Part shown: one piece after another, positions 34,300 to 41,182 of the stretch | Numbering within the stretch: the stretch's first letter is position 1 | How the letters are laid out: the number at the start of each line of letters is the position of its first letter | Assembly: GCF_014490035.1 (NCBI RefSeq) | Contig: NZ_CP061008.1 | Span: 4,960,001 to 5,024,000, forward strand | Origin: Achromobacter xylosoxidans | GTDB lineage: Bacteria > Pseudomonadota > Gammaproteobacteria > Burkholderiales > Burkholderiaceae_B | DNA length: 64,000 nucleotides | Direction: 5' to 3' | Made by a program: the position numbers and the translations under genes | Notes under the pieces: generated by a model | Seen by the model: only the letters and a program-made list of their open reading frames with translations | Databases searched by the model: none | What the model was told of the DNA's origin: nothing

Positions 34300-34719
34300 T
34301 TATCCTGCGCGGTTGCCGAAGATGCCGGACAAGGACGCCAGCAGGTCGGCCGGGTTGAATTGCTGTTCGCCCTGGACCTCGCCGTTGGGCGTCGCCTTGT
34401 CCACCAGCTGCGGCAGCAGCGAGGACAGCGAACCCAGCACGGAGTCCGTGTCCTGGCCGGTCTTGGCGGCCAGTTCGTTGACGACGCCAGGGTCCAGCAC
34501 GGAACCGAGCTGATCGGCGCTGACCGGCATGTTCTGGCCGGTGCCCACCCACGAGGCCACGATCTCGCTCAAGCCGCCCTTCTGGAAGCTGGCGATCAGG
34601 CCGGTCAGGCCGCCCGGGTACTTGTTCAGTTGCTCGATCAGCGCGGGCAGCAGCGAAGCCGAGCCCCCTTGCTGACCGCCGCCGGCCATCGAGGCCAAGG
34701 TATCCAATAGGCTCATCAT
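34300..34719 (-). CDS. YidB/DUF937-family protein
   Basis: Protein of 139 residues, Gly-rich near the N terminus, with the YidB-type segments LLPALIEQLNKYPGGLTGLIASF and VASWVGTGQNMPVSADQLGSVL, and a C-terminal FNPADLLASLSG helix. Function unknown across the family. No signal peptide. AGGAG lies 6 to 9 bases before the tandem ATGs at 34719/34716. It precedes the DUF4434 gene by 20 bases, so the two are probably co-transcribed. Confidence 0.78.
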   Translation of the reverse strand: MMSLLDTLASMAGGGQQGGSASLLPALIEQLNKYPGGLTGLIASFQKGGLSEIVASWVGTGQNMPVSADQLGSVLDPGVVNELAAKTGQDTDSVLGSLSSLLPQLVDKATPNGEVQGEQQFNPADLLASLSGIFGNRAG

Positions 34720-34772
34720 CGTGCTCCTGAAAAAACGGAGATTCAGTATAGGCCCATGCCTGCCGCCCTGCC

Positions 34773-34791
34773 TGTCATCCGATGGATGACA
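34773..34791. promoter_or_regulatory. Perfect 19-bp palindrome upstream of the yidB-like gene
   Basis: TGTCATCC, a GAT spacer, then GGATGACA: 8-bp perfect arms. A minus-strand TATACT (34750-34745) 22 bases further toward the gene is a likely -10, placing the palindrome around the -35 region. That position suits a repressor or activator site. No T tract follows, so it is not a terminator. Confidence 0.5.
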
Positions 34792-34827
34792 CCCGGCATC
34801 TTTACAAAGCTTATCGATTCCGACCCG

Positions 34828-36072
34828 TCAGTTGGCGGTTTTTCCTGCCTGCAGGGCCTGCAAGGACTTCAGGCCGGCGCGGCCGTCCGGCCGCAGGCCC
34901 AGTTCGCGCTGCACCGTCTGCAGGGCTTGCCGGGTACGGGCGCCGATCATGCCATCGGGTTCGCCGATCTCATAGCCCCGGGCAATCAGCAGCCGCTGCA
35001 ATTCCCGCCGCTGCGCGCGCGACAGGCCCGGATCGTCGGTCGGCCAGGGCTGCGCCAGCGGACCGCCGCCGCGCAGCCTGTCGGACAGGTGGGCGATGGC
35101 CAGCGCATAGCTTTCCGCGGCGTTGTAGGAGTACAGGGCGTCGAAGTTGCGCGTGACCAGGAAGGCGGGACCTTTGCTGCCAGCCAGCAGCAGCAGGCCC
35201 GCCGGCGTGTCGCCCGCGGGCAGCGGCTGACCATCGGCGCGCGTCACGCCCCGCCCCGCCCAATACGACATGGCGCGCTTGTTCTTGCGGCCCGCGCCCG
35301 ACGTATCCAGGCCCGCCGGCAGGCGGACTTCATAGCCCCATTGCAGCGCGCTGTTCCAGCCCGCCCGCTTGAGAAAGTTGGCCGTCGATGCCAGCGCGTC
35401 CGGCACGCTGTCGACCAGGTCGCGGCGGCCGTCGCCATCGAAGTCCACCGCCAGCCGCAAGTACGTCGAGGGCATGAACTGGGTCTGGCCGAAGGCGCCC
35501 GCCCAGGAGCCGGTCAAACGTTCTGGCGCGATGTGCTCGTCCTGGATGATCTTCAGCGTGGCAAAGAACTCGCCGCGGAAATAGGCCTGGCGCCGGCCGA
35601 AGCAGGACAGCGTGGACAGCGACGTCAGCAGGGGCCGGCCGCCCAGCGTGCGGCCGTAGTTGCTTTCCACGCCCCACACCGCGGCTATGGTGGCCGCGTC
35701 CACGCCGTAGCGCGACGCGGCGCGGTCCAGGTCGGACTGCCAGCGCGCCATGCCGGCTTGGCCGTCGGCCACGCGCTCATCGTCGACCAGAGCCGCCATG
35801 TAGTCCCAGATGGGCGTCTTGAATTCCGGCTGGGCGTCCAGCAGATTCAGCACCGTCATGTCGGGCGCGAGCCCCGCCGTCTGGGTGTCGAAGGTAGCGC
35901 CCGACACGCCGGCCTTGAGCGCCGGGCCGCGCAATTGCGCAAGGCAGGCCGCGAACGCGTCGGCGGCCGATGCGGCAGGCGCCAGCGAAATGAGCGCGCC
36001 TCCCGTCAAGAAGATGGTCAGTGGACGCAAGCAGCGGGTCCGCAGCGCTTTGATGAAAGTGTCGGTGCTCAT
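34828..36072 (-). CDS. Lytic murein transglycosylase, MltB family, with peptidoglycan-binding domain
   Basis: Periplasmic enzyme of 414 residues that cleaves the MurNAc-GlcNAc bond with 1,6-anhydro product formation. The signal peptide ends near residue 36 (APAASAADA). The SLT/MltB domain (about 40-330) has the catalytic Glu in AVWGVESNYGR and the motifs GSWAGAFGQTQFMPST and AAESYALAIAHL. A PG_binding_1 domain (about 350-410, RLLIARGYEIGEPDGMIGARTRQ) ends the protein. No lipobox, so soluble, closer to SltB. ATG at 36072 was chosen over an in-frame TTG at 36081. Confidence 0.9.
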   Translation of the reverse strand: MSTDTFIKALRTRCLRPLTIFLTGGALISLAPAASAADAFAACLAQLRGPALKAGVSGATFDTQTAGLAPDMTVLNLLDAQPEFKTPIWDYMAALVDDERVADGQAGMARWQSDLDRAASRYGVDAATIAAVWGVESNYGRTLGGRPLLTSLSTLSCFGRRQAYFRGEFFATLKIIQDEHIAPERLTGSWAGAFGQTQFMPSTYLRLAVDFDGDGRRDLVDSVPDALASTANFLKRAGWNSALQWGYEVRLPAGLDTSGAGRKNKRAMSYWAGRGVTRADGQPLPAGDTPAGLLLLAGSKGPAFLVTRNFDALYSYNAAESYALAIAHLSDRLRGGGPLAQPWPTDDPGLSRAQRRELQRLLIARGYEIGEPDGMIGARTRQALQTVQRELGLRPDGRAGLKSLQALQAGKTAN

Positions 36073-36081
36073 GTTTTCCAA

Positions 36082-36903
36082 TCAACCGGCCTGCAGCGCG
36101 GCAAGCTCGGCGTCGTCGAATCCGGCGGCGCGGCGCGCCTCCAGGTTGAAGGGGCCGCGCAGCCGGGGCGCGTCGTAACGCTGCGCCAGTTCGGCATAAC
36201 TGGACACGGGATCCTTGCCCGCCTGCGCGCACAGCTGCTTGTACCAATGATTGCCGATGGCCACGTGGCCGATCTCGTCGGCCAGGATGATGTCGACGAT
36301 GGCGGCGCTTTCCGCGTCGCCCGCTCCCGCCAGCTTGGCGCGGATCGCGGGAGAAGCGTCCAGGCCGCGCGCCTCCAGCGTGCGCGGCACCAGGGCCAGG
36401 CGGGCCAGCAGATCCTCTTGCGTGCGCTGCGCCATGTCCCACAGGCCGTTGTGGGCGGGGAAGTCGCCATAGGCGCACCCCATGGCGGCCAGGCGCTGCC
36501 TGAGCAGATCGAAGTGATAGGCCTCTTCGCGCGCCACGCGCAGCCAGTCGAGGTAGAAGGCTTGAGGCATGCCGGCAAAGCGCCACATGATGTCCAGCGC
36601 CAGGTTGATGGCATTGAATTCGATGTGCGCCAGCGCGTGCAGCAGCGCCGCGCGCCCTTCCTCGGTGGCCATGGAACGCTGCTTGACCTGGGCCGGAGCC
36701 ACCAGCTCGGGCCGGGCTGGACGGCCCGGCAGTCCAGCCGTGGGCGTGTATGTCCGCTCGCAGTCCAGCGCCGCCTCATCCGACATGGCGCGCACTGCCG
36801 CCAGCTTGTCCTGCCAGGCCGTCGCGGCCAGGGCCGCCAGCGCCTGCCCGCGCAGGCAATCCTGGCGATGCCCGGCCGCGGCGGGCGTCGTGTTGCTATC
36901 CAT
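36082..36903 (-). CDS. DUF455 ferritin-like protein
   Basis: Protein of 273 residues. The ferritin-like diiron ligands are visible as ALAHIEFNAINLALD and REEAYHFDLL, then ADEIGHVAIGNHWY, which together supply Glu and His ligands of a four-helix bundle. The family is related to the tRNA-hydroxylase MiaE fold, but its substrate is not established. AGAGAAG precedes the ATG at 36903. Its stop lies 9 bases from the lytic transglycosylase ATG. It is divergent from the FemAB-like gene at 37003. Confidence 0.82.
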   Translation of the reverse strand: MDSNTTPAAAGHRQDCLRGQALAALAATAWQDKLAAVRAMSDEAALDCERTYTPTAGLPGRPARPELVAPAQVKQRSMATEEGRAALLHALAHIEFNAINLALDIMWRFAGMPQAFYLDWLRVAREEAYHFDLLRQRLAAMGCAYGDFPAHNGLWDMAQRTQEDLLARLALVPRTLEARGLDASPAIRAKLAGAGDAESAAIVDIILADEIGHVAIGNHWYKQLCAQAGKDPVSSYAELAQRYDAPRLRGPFNLEARRAAGFDDAELAALQAG

Positions 36904-37002
36904 ATGCTTCTCTGTGCCGGGCGGCCTCGCGCCCACCCGAAATCCCTTGAAAGCGCCGTGGCCGCAGGCCGCGCGCATACACGGAGACTTTATCATTCAC
37001 CC

Positions 37003-38139
37003 ATGGATTCCCTGCGCCTGACCATAGAGACCGACCTGTCCCGCATCGACGCCCAGCAATGGGACGCGCTGGCAGGCGACCAGCCCTTTCTGCGCCATGC
37101 GTTCCTGCGCGCGCTGCACGAGACCGGCTGCGCCGCGCCTCAGACCGGATGGGCTCCGCATTACCTGGCGCTGTGGCGCGACGATGCGTTGGCCGCCGCT
37201 GCACCGCTGTACCTGAAATCCCATTCGCGCGGCGAGTATGTATTCGACTACGCCTGGGCCGACGCCTTCCAGCGCCACGGGCTGCGCTACTACCCCAAGC
37301 TGCTGTCGGCCATTCCGTTCACCCCGGTCACCGGTCCCAGGCTGCTGGCCGGCAACGATGAGGATCGCGCCACGCTGGTGCGCGGGCTGGTCGCCTTCGC
37401 CGAAGAGATCAAGGTGTCGTCGCTGCACCTGCTGTTCCCTGCCGAGGCCGACATGCGCGCGCTGCGCGAGGCCGGCTTCATGATCCGCGAAAGCGTGCAG
37501 TTCCACTGGACCAATCCGGGCTACGCGGACTTCGACGCCTTTCTGGCCACGATGAGCCACGACAAGCGCAAGAAGATCCGCCAGGATCGCAAGAAGGTCG
37601 CGGCCGCCGGGCTGTCGTACCGCTGGCTGCGCGGCGCGGAAATCGGCGAGACCGAGCTGGACTTCTTCTACGAATGCTATTGCCGCACCTACTTCAGCCA
37701 TGGCAATCCGCCCTACCTGAACCACGAATTCTTCCGCCGCGCGTACCGCGAACAGCCCGAGGCCTTCGTGCTGATCCTGGCAGAGCGCGACGGCCAGCCG
37801 GTGGCCGCCGCACTCAACCTGGCGGGCGGCGACGCGCTGTATGGGCGTTACTGGGGCGCGACCGAATACGTTCCGGGGCTGCACTTCGAGACCTGCTACA
37901 TGCAGTCCATCGCCTACTGCATCGCCCACGGCATCGCCCGCTTCGAGGGCGGCGCGCAAGGCGAACACAAGATGGCGCGCGGGCTGCTGCCCACGCCCAC
38001 CTGGTCGGCGCACTGGGTCGCGCATCCCGGCTTCGCGGACGCGATCCAGAACTTCCTGGACGAGGAAACCGCGGCGGTGACGGATTATCTGGGAGAGCTG
38101 GAAACGCACTCCCCGTTCAAGCGGCCGCGGGAAGGCTGA
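37003..38139 (+). CDS. FemAB/GNAT-like protein (COG3146, DUF482)
   Basis: Protein of 378 residues. The segments FLRHAFLRALHETGCAA, the DYAWADAFQRHGLRYYPKLL region, SHDKRKKIRQDRKKV and FEGGAQGEHKMARGLLP are the conserved blocks of this family, which has a double GNAT fold related to FemAB aminoacyl transferases. The ATG at 37003 follows GGAG by about 20 bases, so translation initiation is weak or the promoter is close. The family is often annotated as peptidoglycan biosynthesis, without proof. It ends 3 bases from the convergent DUF1854 gene. Confidence 0.8.
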   Translation: MDSLRLTIETDLSRIDAQQWDALAGDQPFLRHAFLRALHETGCAAPQTGWAPHYLALWRDDALAAAAPLYLKSHSRGEYVFDYAWADAFQRHGLRYYPKLLSAIPFTPVTGPRLLAGNDEDRATLVRGLVAFAEEIKVSSLHLLFPAEADMRALREAGFMIRESVQFHWTNPGYADFDAFLATMSHDKRKKIRQDRKKVAAAGLSYRWLRGAEIGETELDFFYECYCRTYFSHGNPPYLNHEFFRRAYREQPEAFVLILAERDGQPVAAALNLAGGDALYGRYWGATEYVPGLHFETCYMQSIAYCIAHGIARFEGGAQGEHKMARGLLPTPTWSAHWVAHPGFADAIQNFLDEETAAVTDYLGELETHSPFKRPREG

Positions 38140-38142
38140 GGG

Positions 38143-38613
38143 CTAGAGGAAGCGGTCCAGCAGCTTGCGGCTGTGCTTGTCCAGCGACTGGATGTCGCGC
38201 ACCAGATAGAAGATGCCGTGGCTGTCGGCGATCAACAGGGTCTGCGGACTGAGGCGGCGGATGTCCTCTTCGCCGCGCAGCGTGAACGAGGTGGGGCCGC
38301 GGTCGGTATCGACCTGCCAGGTGCTGGGGGTGGCAAAGGTGGAGACGCTGGCCAGCTTGCGGATCTCGGGCATGAACTCCCGGCTCGCCAGTTCTTCCTC
38401 GATCAACTCGCGCTGCGGAGACGGCACATCGGACAGGTGTTCGATCCAGAGCAGTTCGCGCCCGTCCACCGTCACGAGCGACAAGCCGCGGCCAGGCTCG
38501 CTGATGGGAAAGGCGCGCACGGGCAGCACGCCCTCGTGGTTCTGGCCATCGGCGGACTGGAACTCCAGGCGCCCGAAGGCATTGCGGCGCAGCTGAAAAG
38601 ACGGCAAGGTCAT
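38143..38613 (-). CDS. DUF1854 protein of cyanophycin loci
   Basis: Protein of 156 residues: FQLRRNAFGRLEFQSADGQ, VRAFPISEPGRGLSLVTVDGRELLWI and a C-terminal DIQSLDKHSRKLLDRFL. The family is known almost only from betaproteobacterial cyanophycin gene neighbourhoods, next to the same ABC protein as here. No catalytic motif or signal peptide is seen. Its start lies 21 bases after the ABC gene's stop, same strand. Inferred to be an accessory of the ABC protein. Confidence 0.82.
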   Translation of the reverse strand: MTLPSFQLRRNAFGRLEFQSADGQNHEGVLPVRAFPISEPGRGLSLVTVDGRELLWIEHLSDVPSPQRELIEEELASREFMPEIRKLASVSTFATPSTWQVDTDRGPTSFTLRGEEDIRRLSPQTLLIADSHGIFYLVRDIQSLDKHSRKLLDRFL

Positions 38614-38634
38614 GACGATAATTCCGGTTCCGCG

Positions 38635-40920
38635 TCAGGCCACGGCGGCCATGTCTTCGCTGCCCGACGCCTGCGCGTCGGCCTCGGCCTGGCGCGCCTG
38701 CGCCTGGTACAGGCGGTAGTAGGCGCCCTCGCGGGCCATCAGTTCTTCGTGCGGACCCTGCTCCACGATCTGGCCGCGGTCCAGCACCACCAGGCGGTCC
38801 GCCTTGCGCAAGGTGCTCAGGCGGTGGGCGATGGCGATCGTGGTGCGGCCGCGCACCAGGTTGTCCAGCGCCTTCTGGATTTCCTTTTCGGTGGTGGTGT
38901 CCACCGACGAGGTGGCCTCGTCCAGGATCAGGATGCGCGGATCGATCAGCAGCGCGCGCGCGATCGAGATGCGCTGGCGCTCGCCGCCGGACAGGGCCTG
39001 GCCGCGTTCGCCGACCAGCGAGTCGTAGCCGTGCGGCAGCCGCAGAATGAATTCATGCGCATGCGCGGCGCGCGCCGCCGCCACGATTTCGTCGCGGGTG
39101 GCGTCCGGCTTGCCGTAGGCGATGTTCTCGGCGATGGTGCCGAAGAACAGGAACGGCTCCTGCAGCACCAGCCCGATGTTGCGGCGGTAGTCCGCCACGC
39201 GCACCGAACGGATATCGGCGCCGTCCACCAGCACCGCCCCTTCGGACACGTCGTAGAAGCGGCAGATCAGGTTGATCAAGGTGCTCTTGCCCGAGCCGCT
39301 GTGACCCACCAGGCCGATCATCTCGCCCGGCGCGATGTTCAGGTTCAAGCCGCGGATAACCTGGCGGTTGCCGTAGCGGAAGCCCACGTCGCGCAACTCG
39401 ATGCGGCCGTTGATATGCGGCAGCTTGGCGGGATTCTGCGGTTCCGGCACGCTGGAGACATGGTCCAGGATATCGAAGATGCGCTTGGCGCCGGCAGCCG
39501 CTTTCTGCGTGACCGAGACGATACGGCTCATCGAATCCAGGCGCATGTAGAAGCGCCCGATATAGGCCAGGAAGGCGGCCAGCACGCCGACGGTGATCTG
39601 CTTCTGCGACACCTGCCAGATGCCGAAGATCCACACCACCAGCAGGCCCACTTCGGTCAGCAGCGTGACCGTGGGCGAGAACAGCGACCAGGTGGTGTTC
39701 ACGCGGTCGTTGACTTCCAGGTTGCGGTTGTTGGCTTCGCGGAAACGCGCCACTTCGCGCTTTTCCTGCGCGAAAGCCTTGACCACGCGGATGCCCGGGA
39801 TGGTGTCGGCCAGGACGTTGGTGATCTCCGACCAGATGCGGTCGACCTTTTCGAAGCCATGGCGCAGGCGGTCGCGCACCGCGTGGATCATCCAGATGAT
39901 GAACGGCAGCGGCACCAGCGTGACCAGCGCCAGCCACGGATTGATGGACACCAGGATGACCGCGGTCATGCAGATCATCAGGATGTCGTTGGCGAAGTCC
40001 AGCAAATGCAGCGACAGGAACACGCAGATGCGGTCGGTTTCGCTGCCGATGCGGGAAATCAGGTCCCCGGTGCGCTTGCCGCCGAAATACTCCAGCGACA
40101 ACTGCTGCAGGTGCTCATAAGTGGTGGTGCGCAGGTCCGCGCCGATGCGCTCGCTGACCCAGGCCAGGATGTAGGTCCGGGCCCAGCCCAGGCCCCAGGC
40201 CAGGAAAGCCGAGGCCAGCAGCCCGCCCAGATAGAGGCGGACCTTGTCGTAATCGATGGGCGCGCCGTTCTGGAACGGAATCAGCACGTCATCCATCAGC
40301 GGCATGGTCAGGTACGGCGGCACCAGGGTGGCGGCCGTGCCCAGCAGGGTCAGCACGAAACCCGCCAGCAGCGGCCCGCGGTAAGGGCGGGCGAAACGCC
40401 ACAGGCGCAGCAGCGCCCAAGTGGTGGATGGCGCCGCCTGTTCCTGGTTGCAGGTCGGGCATTCTTCCTCGCCCGCCGGAATGACGTTATTACAGACGGT
40501 GCAGGTGCGCTCCGCCAGTTCCTCGTCCTGATGGCCCGACAAACGGATGGCCTGCTGGGTCTCGAACTGCGCCAGCAGCTTCAACGCGGCCGGATTGCGC
40601 GCCAGCGTAAAACGCCACGCGCCCAGGCGGGAGCCATCGTCGTGCAATTCCAGCAGCGCGGCGCCGGCGTGGTCGGTCAGGCTCAGCTTTAATTGGGGGC
40701 CGTATGCCCAGGATTCCCAGCGCGGTTCGTCGGGATGGCGGGCCAGCAGCCGGCGGTCGGTGGCGGCGATCAGCCCCGGACGGAACTTCAGGCGCTGATC
40801 CAGGTCTATTTCAACCCAGGCCAACAAGGTTTCGCCGTCCGCCAGTTCGGCGCTGATTTCATCGCGCCAGCGGGCAGGAAAGGCTTCGGCAAGGCCGGAA
40901 AGCAGGTTTGGTTTTTTCAT
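38635..40920 (-). CDS. Cyanophycin-associated ABC transporter with N-terminal extension and zinc ribbon
   Basis: Fused exporter-type ABC protein of about 761 residues. A roughly 130-residue N-terminal domain (DQRLKFRPGLIAATDRRLLA, PH-like) is followed by a zinc ribbon with CTVC and CPTC at about residues 139-156. Then comes the six-helix exporter domain (about 175-460) and the ATPase, with Walker A GHSGSGKST (about 538), signature LSGGERQR (about 640) and Walker B ILILDEATSSVD (about 661). It probably works as a homodimer. The N-terminal extension is not seen in ordinary MsbA-type exporters. The transported molecule is unknown. Divergent from the cyanophycin synthetases. Confidence 0.85.
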   Translation of the reverse strand: MKKPNLLSGLAEAFPARWRDEISAELADGETLLAWVEIDLDQRLKFRPGLIAATDRRLLARHPDEPRWESWAYGPQLKLSLTDHAGAALLELHDDGSRLGAWRFTLARNPAALKLLAQFETQQAIRLSGHQDEELAERTCTVCNNVIPAGEEECPTCNQEQAAPSTTWALLRLWRFARPYRGPLLAGFVLTLLGTAATLVPPYLTMPLMDDVLIPFQNGAPIDYDKVRLYLGGLLASAFLAWGLGWARTYILAWVSERIGADLRTTTYEHLQQLSLEYFGGKRTGDLISRIGSETDRICVFLSLHLLDFANDILMICMTAVILVSINPWLALVTLVPLPFIIWMIHAVRDRLRHGFEKVDRIWSEITNVLADTIPGIRVVKAFAQEKREVARFREANNRNLEVNDRVNTTWSLFSPTVTLLTEVGLLVVWIFGIWQVSQKQITVGVLAAFLAYIGRFYMRLDSMSRIVSVTQKAAAGAKRIFDILDHVSSVPEPQNPAKLPHINGRIELRDVGFRYGNRQVIRGLNLNIAPGEMIGLVGHSGSGKSTLINLICRFYDVSEGAVLVDGADIRSVRVADYRRNIGLVLQEPFLFFGTIAENIAYGKPDATRDEIVAAARAAHAHEFILRLPHGYDSLVGERGQALSGGERQRISIARALLIDPRILILDEATSSVDTTTEKEIQKALDNLVRGRTTIAIAHRLSTLRKADRLVVLDRGQIVEQGPHEELMAREGAYYRLYQAQARQAEADAQASGSEDMAAVA

Positions 40921-41021
40921 TGGAACGCATACCGGGCCAGGACTCTGCCCTACTAGGCGGCAACCGGTTCGCAACCTGGACTGGCGGCAAACGTGTCCCT
41001 TCCTTACAACATAACGATTTC

Positions 41022-41044
41022 ACGCCTTGAAGGCGTCGTATAGT
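41022..41044 (+). promoter_or_regulatory. Palindrome and -10 upstream of the cyanophycin synthetase operon
   Basis: ACGCCTT-G-AAGGCGT (41022-41036) is a perfect 15-bp palindrome. TATAGT, a good -10, follows at 41039-41044. The palindrome lies in the -35/-10 spacer, a position where a bound protein would control initiation. The -35 candidates (TTTCAC, ATTTCA) are weak. Confidence 0.45.
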
Positions 41045-41182
41045 AGCAGCCGATTTTTCTAATTAGGAATATCTGGGATCCCCCACTCGTTGGCATTATT
41101 CTAAAGGCGCAACCCCAATAAATTCGCGGTCTTGCATAGGGGCGTCCGCGCGTGCCAACCTGCTTCTCTCGTAAATTAAAAC

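Noticed and set aside
34756..37002. Upstream in-frame extension of the FemAB-like gene
   Set aside because: It runs through the antisense of two real genes; family similarity begins at the ATG at 37003.
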